Below, in pieces: positions 24,326 to 47,700 of a stretch of DNA of 64,000 bases. Position 1 is the first letter of the stretch. Each line of letters opens with the position of its first letter. The stretch covers positions 54,243,922 to 54,307,921 of the forward strand of contig NW_025335268.1 of assembly GCF_004798865.1 (NCBI RefSeq), written 5' to 3'. This DNA is from Varanus komodoensis (taxonomy: Eukaryota > Chordata > Lepidosauria > Squamata > Varanidae). The notes under the pieces were generated by a model. That model was not told the DNA's origin and did no database searches. It saw only the letters and a list, made by a program, of their open reading frames with translations. A program made the translations under genes and the position numbers.

Positions 24326-24765
24326 CACAAAGAGTGATTCAACCACAGTGACAATGAGAACCACACATCGTGCTTTGCTGTGCTTTGCTGAAAGGAAATA
24401 ACCCAGGCATTTTGCTGCCTGGTATGATTCTGTATGCTGATACCTATTTCTACGCTACTTAAAGGTTTCTAATTAACTAAACTAGTTGATGTGTATCAGG
24501 TCTTACACTGCTATACTACTATGCACTATAGTAAAATAAAATGTAATTTTGGAAGTTGTACTTCTCAAAGAAGCTAATGTGTGTTGAAAAAATAGCTGAA
24601 CCTGTCCCATGTCTATATTTGAAAGATTTGGAGAGAAATGTCAATGTTCTTTTTTTTTCAAGCCAATCCACTTTTGCCAAAAATCTTTCTCCTCTGCACT
24701 TGTCTCCTCCCCAAATCATTTCCTACCCTCCAGATGTTGAAGTTATTCAAGATTTCCCTTGAAAG

Positions 24766-24780
24766 CCACTGGATGGCAGC
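24766..24780 (+). promoter_or_regulatory. CTCF-like motif (one mismatch)
   Basis: 'ccactggatggcagc' fits the CTCF core CCASYAGRKGGCRS except for G at the sixth base. It is isolated, so binding is uncertain. Confidence 0.3.
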
Positions 24781-26086
24781 ACAGGTGATGCGAGTGTGGC
24801 TAGTTTGTATTCCATCTCCTTTAAAAAACAAAAGTTTTCCTAAGGTTGAAGCAAACATTATCCTTGGATAATCATATGGAATAGATGCTCCCAAAGGCAA
24901 GGATGTGCTTAAGATACAATCAATCAATTCTTCAGTGAAACCAAGAAGACAAAATAATCAATTTTAAACACAAGTTCAAGGTGTTTTGTTTTTAAGGAAG
25001 TCCATTGCCTAGAAATTAGCATCGTTGCTTCTCTGCTTGTAAGGCATTACTCCGAAGTATGTGAAAGTATAATGGTCCAAATGTGTCTTTAACTTGTTTT
25101 GCTCACCTCTGCATAAATGTAAAATATCCATTGATGATGATGAAATCAAATTAGAGATAAAGGCAGTGGTTTTCAAAGGGTCCTGATTAATCCCTGGCTT
25201 CATCAAAAGTTATCAAGGGAGCAAGAGAGAGGCCCGATGTCCAAGGACCAACAGACCAATGTCCAAGGATGTCTCTCAGCAGGCAAGGCATCAGGAAAAT
25301 GGATCCGTGAAGACAGAAAGCACAAATACTGTTGAGCTAAGGAGATCAGAGAATTCACTCTGTGCTTCTCTGTTCTCCCCCACATTTCCCGCATTTCAAT
25401 GGCACATGTGCTGCAGCCAGATGTGAGTGCTTGGCTGATTTTTTCCTCTCAGGCTGCAATCTTATTCATAGCTACTTAGCCTAGACAGGGCTGCAGTCCA
25501 CGACATTTTGAAGTCCATGGCAAAATTCTGGACTGTTTTGTTGTTGTTGCCTGTTAGTTCTGTGACTCTTAACATTGTGACATGCATACTACAGACACCC
25601 CGTTTGGGTGTAGAGATCCCCCCCCCCTTCCCTTGCCCCCTTTGTTTCAAACTTGGTGGCTCTTCCAATGAAAAAAGTGGAAAGTGCTGCTGAAGGATTT
25701 TTAAAACAAATCTTATATGTGCTTGTAGCTTTAATACTTCTCCAGGGCCTGCTGATTCAGCTTGTGAATCCTTTTGATTCTTAAATGCTTTTCATTTCTT
25801 TTCAGTTCACCAGATTTTATTCCTTAAAAAAAAAAAAGCTTTCTAGCAAAGCCATGTAAGAAACGTGTGACTGTATCTTTGTGTTCCTGCCCCTTTTACT
25901 TCTCTTTATGTTGTAGGACTGGCATTTGCCCACCATTTCATCCTCTGCATCAGCTCATCACATGGTATGCAGAATGTCTATTGCACCTATCCTGTGTGTT
26001 TTTCCTGGGTCCTGGGCTGCTGGGGGAATTCATGCTGGGCTTTGCCAATACAGTTCTATGTCATTTGTTTTTGATAGAATGGGTAA

Positions 26087-36420
<10,334 letters not shown>

Positions 36421-36899
36421 CTACATGTGGATAGCTAATCTTTTCACCCTTGTACCTGCCTAGAGAAACGATCCTCCCAGTCCAGGAAAGGTAACCCACA
36501 CCGAACCAGGCTGTGGAGAGTTCTCCTTCTGCATCACACGCTGTGCGCCCGAGTTTGTTATGAGGAGTGAGGACTCTGCATCCATGTCCCACAAGGGCAA
36601 TGGATGGTGCTCCCTGCTAGGTCCGTAACAGTTGGGCCCAGTTATCTAAGGGAATTTCTGCTTCCTCCAGAATATCCCTGCATGCTTATGCCACATGATA
36701 CGGTCTTCTGCTCTAGATATTTCAGCTAGAGCAGAAGAGGCAGGGCTTTATTTGTAGTGTCACCCTCACTGTGGAACTCCCCGCTTAAGGAGCCTCTTTC
36801 TTAGTTTTTGAAGAATACACAAGATATTTTGTAAGGTCTCTGAAGGGGTTGGCTAACCATTAGTCCATCTCTGTTGCTACTAGGATTCCTGGTCCTCCA

Positions 36900-37010
36900 A
36901 TTGCTATTTTATTTATTCATTCTGTTATGTGTTTGTGTAATTATATCTCAGTTCACATTTCATGTGAGCCACTCTTGGAGAACTGCTAGGGTGGAATACA
37001 AATTAAATAA
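36900..37010 (+). repeat. L2-like LINE 3' tail fragment
   Basis: An AT-rich run is followed by 'gtgagccactcttggagaac' and 'tagggtggaatacaaatt', then an A-rich tail. This is a decayed version of the tail at 10713-10985. Confidence 0.45.
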
Positions 37011-40000
37011 TTAATTCCCTCAGAACCACCTGTACACACTCATTTAATAAGAGGGATGTCTCCTAGCAAGAGTCACATGGGCAATCCCAGCCAGTCTGGA
37101 ATGATATCACGAACAGGGTGATGCCATTAAAGACAAAGCTAGTAAATTCCGAGTGAGGGCAATTACTTTCTGAACTGGTGAGTACTTTTCTTAGCCATCA
37201 TCACAACATTGCTGAAAGGCGTTGGCAGTTTCAATGCCACATGCTCTCCTAAGAAGACTTGGTCCCACTTGGGATATATGTTTTCTTTTGCATACCAGGG
37301 TGGAAAGTGCTATTATCAGAGACTCAGCACCCTGCATGCCTGCGCAGCTTAGCCCAACATGCCACTCATATTTCAGTTAAACTAAACACACTGCAGTCGC
37401 TTGACGATCACCCAGTGATTTTCATGGAAGCAAGCTGGGCAGCTTGGTCGTTGGATCACTGCAGCAGCACCTACACAATCCGGTAGCGGTGGACGCTGAG
37501 CTTTGCATGTGTCCATGGCAGTAGCATTTTCACTAAAGCTTAAGAAAAGGAAAGGAGTAAGTACCCTAAGAGGATGGGAAAGGAATATCTCTCTAGCTTA
37601 TAACATTGGTGAGTAATTTGCTATGAGGCAGTTGAGAAAGACATTGGTTTACACCTATTAGGAGGAAAACGGTGGCATAAGATAAGGATTTTCTAGGTAG
37701 GAAGATCCTGTGTTGCATGGGCTAATTTATCATAAGCAAGGTAACAGCAACTCTTCTCATCTGTTCAGGATGCTGGAACTCCAGTGGGTTCTGGCTCAAG
37801 CAGCTTCTTCATCGATTCCAGAGGAGATATCCAAATAATGCATGTGTTCCTTTGCAATGTATGGGGAATCCTTGGGAGCACACAAGAGAGCCATATGCCC
37901 ACCCGAGCAAACACAGCTTTGGGTGGGCCTATTGCTCTACTCAGAGAGTCCATGCCAAGCATTCACATGCCAGCATGTTCTGCTTCATCAGGACAATGTC
38001 ATGCCTGGTGTAAGTATGTGGATCAGTCCATGCACACTGACTCAGTTCAGATGTTGGGTTCCCGGTTGTGCACACCAAGTAGAGAAGTTGGAAATGTGCT
38101 GGGGGCTTCCATGCTGGCACTTCTCCTGTCATGCTCACAGCCTCCTGCTGTTCTTGGCTTATGTACTCCTAATTATTGCTCACTGTGATATCTGCATGGG
38201 GAAAACTATGGCTAATGTCAAAACCCTGATTTGTAGACAGTGGTCAGCATGGCTCGCCTCACGCAGATGTCACAGCAAACTGGAATCCATGCACACGAGA
38301 GAGGGCGAGAATGATTATAGGTCTGGGGCACATTTGCAGCCCTCCAAACAAACCGTCTGAGCAGAAGCTCCATGTGAATGTCCGCATGCAAAAATAAAAA
38401 TTAAACAAGGAAATGTACTTTTTGATTTTCTTATAGATGTTCTGTAGAATATGAAATAGAGTATTTTGTGCTTTAAATAATAGCTTTGACTATAATCCGT
38501 ATGCGTTGTGTTGGCTTGTCAAGCGTTTTCACTGGAGACAGCAGCAACCTTCCCTCTCCTTTTCCCAAGCAGCAGGCCTGCGGGGCGCCTGCAGCCAGGT
38601 ATGCGCGACGTGATGCAGCAATGGATGATCCATGCAAAATGCCCTTATCCCAGTAGGGGCCAGTGCAAACAAATACCGCAGAGCGAGCGTGTGCCAAACA
38701 TACCTGCAATTGCAGGAGGAGGTGGAGGAACTGGAAAGGGGACATGTGCAGGCAGGTGTCCCTCTAAGGCTCCCTTTGTTGTTGGTTTTTAGCTCAGCTG
38801 GCCACGTGAAGGTGGAAGGGGATGAAAGAGCAGGGATAGTCTGTGGGGAGGGCTCGACAGCATTTACTGCCCCTTCATAAAGCCATGGAGAAGGGGAATG
38901 GGGGCTGCTGTGTATGCCTTTCTTCCCAACTCGCGCGGTGTGGAAGCCAGTGGGACCGGCACTCCCATTCCCTACACCCCAAAGCAAGCAAGTACAGCCC
39001 CACACAACTTGTCCCACTGGAGCCCATTTAATTTCAATTTAAGGCCCTGGATGATGATCTGATTTACTGCTGAGTAGATATGCATGTCAGCTAGTTGTTT
39101 CTTGAGCCAGAGGACAAAGGAGAGACTTGAGAAGCCTTGAAAAGACAGCACATACTTTATTTTTTTCCAAGGGAGAGAAGGGGAGAAGAGGCTGCAGGGG
39201 GATTCAAGGAAGGTGGAAAAACACCTGAAAAATCCCTGAGTTGCTGCCTTTTTGCTGATTTTTCTTCCTCCCGCCATTCAGTCCCAGCCCACTGAAGTCA
39301 CTTTTCCTGCCCGCAGAAGAGCACTTCAAGTTTAGCATAAGTGAGTTACATACTGGAAGAAAACTACAGCAACATAAACAAAGATATACTGGCAGATATA
39401 TCCTGGATTTCTTCAGACCTGTGATGTCATGCTTTTTTGTTTATTGATGTCAGGCATTACATCATGGGACACACGCCCAAGTCAGGCATTACAATGTCAA
39501 CAAAAATGCCTAGTTAGGGTTGCCCAAAGGTTATTGATGGTGGCAGTGAGGAGGCCTACCACTGTGATCTCACTGAGCAGAGTTAACAGAAATATGATCA
39601 CCAGTGCTGCACTGTGCAATGGAGTGGGTACACCTTCCACTTTCCCCATAAGACACTGAAAGTCTGTTTTAGGTCATCTGTGAGAACAGCCAAAAGCAAT
39701 GGAGAGAAATGCTCAAGACCTTTTCAAGAACAGCATGTCATACACCCTAAATGAAAACTGAATTGTTGCTGCACCTGGGACTGGTTTGTGCCCTGTATGT
39801 GTTCATATTTACAAAAATCCATCAACATATTTCCTCTTCACTCAATGCATTGGGGTAGTTATTCTTTTGAATGAATTATACTATACATCAGTATTGAAAT
39901 ACAGAAAGCTTTAATTTGGAAGCCTTTCAGGAAGGCTTTCCAATAAAAGTGTCTCAACGTTTATGATGCTCCAATAATGAGAATGACACTGTACATTATG

Positions 40001-40260
40001 ACAATGTTTAAGGACTGAGACATATTCCCCCTGTAGCCGGACTGGCAGGATGGGGAGAACCCTTTGCAGAATGGGTCCATTCCTAGGCCAGGACCCAGTG
40101 GGTTGTGCAGGAGAGACCCCTTCTCAGTATACTAGGTGGGCAAATGAGCTACTCTTGAAATATGGGTTTCCTTAAAAGAAGAGCCAAAGAATCTCTGGGC
40201 ATACATGAAAGCCTCAGGACATCATGGATTGTAAGCTCTGAAACGGTCCTTCCTGCCAAT
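37011..40260. other. Interval between TRAPPC3L and CALHM6 3' ends, no gene recognised
   Basis: Only short scattered ORFs on both strands, none resembling a known family. An AATAAA occurs on plus at 38393-38398, nearly 2 kb past the TRAPPC3L stop, which may or may not be its poly(A) signal. The TRAPPC3L 3' UTR probably occupies the left part. Confidence 0.5.
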
Positions 40261-40261
40261 G

Positions 40262-40267
40262 TTTATT
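40262..40267 (-). terminator. Candidate CALHM6 poly(A) signal (AATAAA on minus strand)
   Basis: 'tttatt' on plus reads AATAAA on minus, about 225 bp past the CALHM6 stop. It is the nearest such hexamer I found in the expected direction. Confidence 0.4.
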
Positions 40268-40490
40268 CAAACACTGATCTTGAAAACATCTCCTACGATA
40301 GTCACACAAAAATTGGCCTTACATAAAGACAATTCTTTAAGAGCACAACTAAAAGCTGTAACACGTATGTTTTGAAAAAGCAAAGCTAGTCATCAGTGCA
40401 GGGTCAAATTCTCTCTGATACAAGTGCATAGCCATGTTCAGTTAAAGATCTCCTCATGATGGAGCCTGGGATGCTAACCACATTTTGTCA

Positions 40491-43416
40491 TTATATCACT
40501 TGATTCTGACCAGTTGCACTATCCACAAATGTCAGACAAACGGGAAACGTATCTCCTTCAGTAGATTGAATGCTGCCATTTTTGGCTTTGTAGGAAGCAT
40601 ACTTGTGTATCATGCTATAGTAATGTTCCTCAGGATTAAAGGCAAAGAGAGAGGAAATGTTGTGCCAGGCTTTGGGACTTGGAGTGGAAAGTGATTCCCA
40701 CTCAGCACAGCCAAAGAAGTAATTGATATTCTTCTCTGCCAGTTGAGCTGCATGTTCCTTGGCCTTGGCCTCAAAGAGACGCTGCTCTTGCTCCGTGTAT
40801 ATTTTCCAGAATGCCAGCTGAAGAATACTGATAGGAGAACGGCAGTGGGAGATACAGGTGGTAATCAGGACTAATGTGAAGACACTGGCAATCAAAATCC
40901 ATCCAATCACCTGTGGTAAGAAGAAAGTATATGAGAGATAAGAATAATGACTGCATCCAGGAACTCAGATACTTGTGTCTAGAACACAGTTGGGTATAAT
41001 TCAGGCTCATCTGGTCTATTTTTTAAAAACTAGAATTCTGAGACCCACCAACCAGAGCCAGGTGCAACCCTGGAATTCCCATGCTTCTCAGAGAGCATGG
41101 CCATTGCTGGCCAGGACTTATGGGAATTGCAGTCCAATGCATTTGGAGAGGACAAGACTGAGGAAGGGGATCTAGAATTACAGATTGAGCATATTCTGAG
41201 CCTAGAAAAAGTTTTTTTTCAATGCCAAAACTGAACCACATGTAAGCAGATTCCATTCCTGGTTATTCTTTGCTTTCAAGTTACTCCAAAATTTGCTAGT
41301 AGATCCTGATCAACCTCCTGTCCCTTACTCTGTCTAAACACCCTAGTAATTTGGGGCTGTGTTGTGTCGAATTAGCTCTTTCCAGGACATGCCAAGAACA
41401 AATGTAGGAATGTCTCATAGGGACCTTTATTTGTTTGTGTCTAGAATCATAAATATTATTATATTTAATAGGTTAAATATGCACCCAGAGGCAGTATAGA
41501 AATGCCCCTCTGCTGAAATCTTCACAGATGAAGTGCAGCCACTGTGGACCCCCACCCCAATAGGTCGGCAGGAATCTTGATTTTCTGCAAGTGTATCTAC
41601 TGCCAGGGGTGTTTCTGCCAGGGTATGCTAGCGGCAGAGCATTCAGAGACAATCTTTGATCCACTCAATCCAAAATCCCTGCCTTTTCCCAAGATGCCGC
41701 AGGTTCAGGCCCATCGATGACCCAAGGCTCACTAACTTTTGAGGACCCAAGGTGGATCAAGTGAGCTTTTCCATCCCTTCCTTCCCAGGGCTGCCTGTCC
41801 AGCCCTTAAAATGCTATGCAGACAGTCAGGAGATCTTTCTGTGATCTGTAGTTATCTTACTTGATCTTATTATAGGATGAGCGATAGGATTAGGAAGAGA
41901 GACTCCCAGATATTGGATAGGCAAAGCTGATACAAGTTGCCCCCATCCTCTCATGGAGGATGGTTCCCTGTTGTGGAATGCTCCTTCTGGATCCATCCTT
42001 TTGAATTTTGAGAAATTCCCAGGGCCATTTCTCATCATAAAAAGGATATGGAAGGATATGTGACCAATCAGAAAATTTATTACTGCAACAAAAGAACTAT
42101 TTCATAGAAAAGCAAAACACTAACCCAAACATTTATGTTCCAATAGAACACCCAATTCATAAAAAGGCAAACTGCTGAGCTAAAAGTCAACTTATTTACC
42201 AGAAATCTAAATATAAGACAAAGTGAGGTCTGACATGCATTTGCCTCCTGAAAGCAGAAAATACGCATTTCACAGACAGGAAATGAGATGATCAGAGAAA
42301 CAAAAACAGACAACCCAAGCAGCTCCCATATACACATGCATGGACATGTAAAAAAAACTCAGGCAAAACACACCCTACCCATAAACTGAGACAAAAATAT
42401 CATGCTGCAGCAGATGGGCAAAAAGGAGCATGCAAAATGGATCTCTCTTGGCAGCCAGTTCCAAACACGAGGACATCTCATTCCAACCAAATGTGGGCTT
42501 GCAAAAAGTATGCTTCAAAACAGATTTAAGCATCAAACATCAGTGAATCGGTCGATAGAACAGGTAAAGCATCAGCAGCAAATTAAACACGGAAAGCCTA
42601 GACAACAGGAAAGATCTTGGCCTGGCATTTTGAGTGCATTAAGCAAGCAGCGCCAGCAGGTACACTCCAGAACTGACGTCCCCCCCCCCCCCGCCGCCGC
42701 CCTAGCACCCTGTCTGACGTATGCCTATGCGGGTACCTGGGGAAGGACCCCCTGTAATGAACTCAAGAACTGGGAAGTTTCGTGTGGGGCTCTCCCACCA
42801 TCTCCAAGTCTGGCCTGCCCATCAAATCGATCTACCCCCTTGAGTGAGCCCAGGGCAAGCTGGAGAGGGCCGCACCGACCTGAGACTGCGCGCGAAGCGA
42901 CGGGAGCAGGCCGGGTACCTTCTGGGACGAGTCGGGGCTCTGGCAGGGCGCCTGCAGCACGGCCTCCGTGCACGTCTCCACTTCGCTGCTGCACGCGTAT
43001 CTCTGCAGCACCGCGGTCCCGGTCGCAGCGCATTCGTAGAAGCTGCCCCTCAGCAGGGCCACGGCGATCCACGTCAAGGGCGCCACAGCGGCCCCGGCCA
43101 TCGACAGGCCCAGCACTTTAAAGTGGCGCCAGAGGCGACCGCCGTGCGCACACCTACACGGCCTCGAGGGGGCGCAGCAGCCCGTCAGCACCTTCCAGGA
43201 CCGCGAACTGAGCAGCAAGCCGAGCAGGAACAGGATCAGAGCGGGCACCAGCAGGAAGACCGCGCCGTACGGCAAGTTCCAGGAGTTGCACGGGCATTTG
43301 AACACCACGTCAGAGAAGATGCGTTCGCTGCCGAGAGTCAGCAGAGACACAGTCCCGTAGCCCAGCACCTTCTGGTGCGCCACGCAAAGGTCCAGCATAG
43401 CGCGCAACTTTTCCAT
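40491..43416 (-). CDS. CALHM6: CALHM6 (FAM26F), calcium homeostasis modulator family member 6
   Basis: Two coding exons, 42880-43416 and 40491-40910, give 957 bp (318 residues plus stop; human has 315). The start MEKLRAMLDLCVAHQKVLGY matches the family N-terminus. The CALHM signature GSERIFSDVVFKCPC follows, then the second membrane helix (GAVFLLVPALILFLLGLLL), the third (VAPLTWIAVALL) before the conserved GSFYECAATG, and the fourth at the exon junction (QSQ|VIGWILIASVFTLVLITT). Exon 2 adds the cytosolic helix (EHAAQLAEKNI) and YYSMIHKYAS. CALHM proteins form large-pore oligomers at the plasma membrane. CALHM6 is known in mammals as an interferon-induced immune synapse protein (INAM). Exon 1 is GC- and CpG-rich. 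Splice sites are canonical, and no break was seen. DSE lies about 14 kb upstream in the same direction. Confidence 0.96.
41040..41160. repeat. Palindromic MITE-like repeat copy
   Basis: The left arm 'cctggaattcccatgctt' and return arm 'cttatgggaattgcagtcc', 'aatgcatttggagagga' are imperfect inverses. It lies in the single CALHM6 coding intron. Confidence 0.5.
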
Positions 43417-43553
43417 CTTGGCATCCGGAGTACCGCGGTGCTTCAGACCCGCTCTCTGGTGTGCCTCCTTACTCAGGAAGCAAGAGAAATTTGACTCGTG
43501 AAAGAGGAAGAAGGCTTTTGTTGGTCCGAAACATCTAACACGAACCCAAACCA

Positions 43554-43571
43554 TTTCGCTTTCACTTTTTT
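43554..43571 (-). promoter_or_regulatory. ISRE / IRF-binding element upstream of CALHM6
   Basis: On the minus strand this reads AAAAGTGAAAGCGAAA: three GAAA-like units spaced by two bases (the first is AAAA), matching the ISRE core GAAANNGAAA exactly. It lies about 140 bp upstream of the CALHM6 ATG, where the promoter should be. It fits the known interferon/IRF3 induction of mammalian CALHM6. Confidence 0.65.
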
Positions 43572-43774
43572 CTCTTTGAGTAAGAACAAGATAAGAGAGA
43601 ATAGGGGGACTAGAAAAGCGCCCAGTGGGGGGGAAGATCAGGTTCATAGGGGGAAAAAATCAGGTTTCCTGACACACTTGCAAGTTGTGGTAAGCCATGC
43701 TTCAAATAAAAGCTGCAGGAGCATTCCTTCTGTAAACCTAGTGTACAAGGTTTTTAACCTTTTCTTGCCATAGC

Positions 43775-43880
43775 ATCAAATTTATTTATTTATTTATTTA
43801 TTTATTTTAAACATTTGTATGCTGCCCAATTGTGCCACAGCACCTCTGGGCAGCTCACAACACAAGATAAAAACACAATA
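43775..43880 (-). repeat. L2-like LINE 3' tail, minus orientation, with (ATTT)n
   Basis: On the minus strand it reads 'ttgtgagctgcccagaggtg' and 'gggcagcatacaaatgttt', followed by an AAATA-type tail, which is the (ATTT)n run at 43783-43806 on plus. Confidence 0.6.
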
Positions 43881-44242
43881 AATTGAGAGAAACAGATGGA
43901 GCAAAACTGCCCAGGGGATTTTAGAAGCAATCTATGCATGTTAGACAAGAAAAGGGGCCTAAAACTGGCTGGAACACAGAGAGTTGTAGGCCTTGTCAAG
44001 ATTTGCATAGGATTGCGCACTTAATGGATTTTCTGGAGAACCGTTGTTGCCAGTCAGTGTTGACTATATTGGCTTAAATTACTAAGGTCTGACTTGATAC
44101 ACTTAATAGTTGAGACTTGATATACTTAACCATTAACTTAATGGTTTGACTTAAGGAATTGCCTATGCTCCTTAAGGTGCACTCCACAACAGACATGCAG
44201 AGTTTAGGTTTTGTTTTGTGCACTTTACGTGGAGATAACTCT

Positions 44243-44303
44243 GAGACAGAGAGAGAGATGGAGAGAGAGAGATGGAGAGAGAGAGAGGAAAGGAAGGAAG
44301 GAG
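44243..44303. repeat. GA-rich microsatellite
   Basis: Interrupted (GA)n with ATGG breaks, then GGAA units. Confidence 0.9.
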
Positions 44304-44375
44304 CTAGTTCATACTTGTACTATCTCCCCTGGGTATGATGTTTTGAATGATTAACAGGTGGATAACTTGACATTT

Positions 44376-44393
44376 AGCCACCAGGTGGCAGCA
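44376..44393 (+). promoter_or_regulatory. CTCF-like motif, strong match
   Basis: 'agccaccaggtggcagcat' contains CCACCAGGTGGCAGC, which fits the CTCF core CCASYAGRKGGCRS at every position. It lies between CALHM6 and DSE. Confidence 0.55.
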
Positions 44394-44637
44394 TATATAA
44401 AATCCACTTGCAGAGAAATCTGTTTCTACCAAAGGAGGCAAATCAAAACTAATGGAAGGATTTGATGTTAAATTTCCGGGTGAGAGAAGGAGGGAGGAAT
44501 GGCAAAGGAGAAAAGTAGTGACTGGGGCTCAAACCATTAAACAGTGGGATTAACAAGGTAGATATAGTGTGACCCTTTGCTCAAGCGCAATGAAGAATCT
44601 GATATCAATAATAATACAAAACAGCCTTTTCCATTCA

Positions 44638-44692
44638 AGTGTGTGTGTGTGTGTGTGTGCGCGCGCGCGCGCGAGGGAGGGAGGGAGGGAGT
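44638..44692. repeat. Compound (GT)n-(GC)n-(GGGA)n microsatellite
   Basis: A (TG)n run passes directly into (CG)n and then GAGG/GGGA units. Alternating purine-pyrimidine tracts like this can form Z-DNA. Confidence 0.95.
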
Positions 44693-44737
44693 TGGGTGTT
44701 TGGTACTACTCTTCTTCGATTGCTGATTGTTCACTTT

Positions 44738-44750
44738 CCACTAGGTGGCT
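44738..44750 (+). promoter_or_regulatory. CTCF-like motif, second, same orientation
   Basis: 'ccactaggtggct' carries CCACTAGGTGGC, the core of the CTCF consensus. It lies 360 bp to the right of the first motif and on the same strand. Confidence 0.5.
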
Positions 44751-44799
44751 CTAGTGGCTCATAAAGTACGCTTTTAATTGAATTAACTGAAATGTAGCT

Positions 44800-47700
44800 G
44801 GTCTACATTTAATAAGTTCTAGCTTTAACTTTTGCTGCTACTTTTTCATTATTTCTGTTTTTAAATGAAAGGTTGATATTGCTTTAGTAATTATATTGTG
44901 TTTCTTTTAGCAGGGGAGGCAGATGAGCAGTCCAAATGGTTGGGGGGTGGGGTCAACTGAGGCAGGGCCACTGAGTCACAAATTGTGACACACTCTCCAA
45001 ATCCGCAAGAGTCAGAAAACCCATTCCACAGAAGGACAAAACTGAGGTGCAGGCTCTGCAAAGGTGAGATGGGGAAGTCACACAGCTACACAAAATGCTC
45101 CTTTGGACCCACGCTCCCTGGTTCTGGCAAGAACCATCCCACAGAGAATGAAATGGTAAGTGGTAGGGCAGAATTGTTACAGCCATAACAATAATGATGG
45201 TAATTATTAAAACAAGACATGATGTTTTCAGAGCCACACAGAAAAGCATCCTTTGGAACACAGTTCTGAAAATGTTCAGAAATCCTTGCCTTTTTTGATG
45301 CATTACAAAGAATCCACAGGAGCACACCTACTCAGAAGCTGCATGGTACAAAATTCCAGATTATGCATATCTTGTAAAAGTAAGGCTTGAATTGCTCTAG
45401 AGAAAATGTATCCCTTGACAAACCAACAGAAACATTTTGCAAAACACATACCCCACTCCTTCTACACACACACACATACAACTAGACCATGTAGACAACA
45501 CCTTTCAAAGATGAAAGAACAACCTACCACTGAAACTGTTCCTTCTCCTCCTCTGATCTCTCTCAAAAGAGCCAGTATGCAAGCTCCTGGGCACCCTCCC
45601 CTCCCTTGTGGAATGATGGGGGACCCCTGACTAACCATCTCAGGCTAATAGCCAAGGGGCACTTTCTCACCTCTTCTCCTTCAAGGACAGGAGCTCACAT
45701 TGCCTGGCACTGAGCAGTAGGTAGACTCCAAAATGTTTCCATCCAGAGCAAGAGCCCTGGAGTTGTTGCCTTCCCAGGAGAAGCTCTGCAGCGGCACAAG
45801 AGAAATGGTGTCATGGTGGTGGTGGCAGGAGAAGCTGCAGGTGGCTTGGCAAAGAAGAACTGGTTATTTTTCAAGATTAAAATGTGCTGGTTGGGGGAAA
45901 ATGAAGGAGTGGTGGCTGGAGCACCCTGTAGCTGAATCTGTCATCTGTTGTTTTATGCTTTCTACTTCGTAGACCACCTTGAAAGGACTTTGCTGTAAAA
46001 AATGGTATGAAAATATTCTAAAGGACCGGAACCTAAGGAATGGTCAAGTAAAGTGAAAGAATGTGCACAAAATAAGTGGAAGGATAGGAAAAAACTGGTG
46101 GTGACATCAGGCAAATGCTCTCCGAGCTTCAGGAACCAACTTCACATGCCACATGCAGAACTATATAACAATTTGGCCTGTTTGGTTCAATTTGTTTTGC
46201 CTCAGATGGGTTTAGGATATCCTCAAGGATATGGAAGACTGAGACACCAGTGGAGGCAGGACATCAAGTGGTGGGAAATTTCCAACACTTCCACATTTCC
46301 AAGGATGAGCAAGTTCATGGCAGGAGTAGGCCACCAGAGTGCCTGTCAGTGATTTTAGAGTACAACACCCATTCTCCTTGATCCAAAACATTTGGAGGGC
46401 AAGTGGTATCCCATCCTGGGCTTATAAGTTTTACTCATACCCAATAATCTTGATCACTTTGTGCTCATTGCTGCAACATCAAAGGGTTTATAAGTATAAA
46501 GAAACTATCTCATCTCAAACCCCGCAGACACCGTCTTATGTGTCAATGAAGCCATATTACTCATTCAGCAATGAATCAACCCTTGCTAAATAATGAAGTG
46601 AAGAAAAAAGATCAAGTTATGTGTGAGCCAGATATACATAGCCACTAGAATCCCTCATATTCCCTTTAAAGACCATAATCTTGTTTTTTCTGTAATTGAT
46701 CTTTAGATTTTCCTCTTCGCAATATTGATCAAGTCTAGACATTGCCTTTTAAAGCAACAGCTGTAGTGATGCAGCTAAATTTCATAATTACTTGGCTTGG
46801 TGGTCAGACTTTCCCTACTTATAATGCTCACTTTTTTAACAAGCCTGGAATGGTATTTTATGAATTCTCAATCTGGTTTGGAATTGATCGTGAATTTCTG
46901 AGTATACATAGTTTGTATCTAAATATTATTTCTATGTGTGTCTTAGTGGGATGTATTAACCCTTCTCATGGTTACAGTGAACTGTGACGTAATGTCCCAT
47001 CTCTCTTACGCTTGATAGTTCTGATTGGTTCATTGTTGACCATACAATACTTTAAAAACTGTTTAATAAGTAAATGCATACTTTAATTATTGCTGATGGT
47101 AGGTGACATGTTTCTTTGAGGAAACCATCCAGCCAACCAACCAATAGGAAATCGGAACATGATATTGTGCAGCATGGCATCCTGATGTGCCACATGTTTC
47201 CAAACTACAGCTCCCAAGCTATACTCTGACACTGCCCGTGCACAAGTGCTCATTTATGCAGAATGGGAGAACTCTTGCCTGAGTTTACATGAGAACGTTA
47301 TTCAAGGAAATAGCAGGTTCATCTGGAGTGCCATATTATGGACAAACAAATATATTGAAATCCTACTAAGACCCATGGAAGAGGGAAAGAGTTTGGGACT
47401 AAATAATCCTAGAATAATGTCATTGTGGAAAAGGTGGATGAGCTGGCGGTAGGGGGGGCAACCTTATTTAACACCTTAATTCATTGGAATTGCTTTAATC
47501 ATAGAATCTAAGATTTCTACCTAGATTCATGGGACATGATAAGTCTGTCTGCTATTTTTCTAGCCTTGGTGACCTTGGCCATTAAAGATTGAGTCTGCTC
47601 CTAACTGCATGTCACCTGCCTGGACAGAGAGACAGAGAGACAGACAGACAGAGAGACAGACAGACAAAAACACACTCTAAAACACATTTGTATTTCCTTT

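Noticed and set aside
25267-25306. Plus-strand ATG with MSLSRQGIRKM, superficially like the TRAPPC3 start
   Set aside because: No GT donor follows at the needed place, and the frame soon ends in a stop.
42402-43121. 239-codon plus-strand ORF over CALHM6 exon 1
   Set aside because: It is the GC-rich shadow of the CALHM6 exon on the other strand, rich in Arg, Pro and Ala, with no family resemblance.
43155-43175. CTCF-like GC-rich motif (cctcgagggggcgcagc) within CALHM6 exon 1
   Set aside because: It has two mismatches in the core and sits in conserved coding sequence, so chance is likely.
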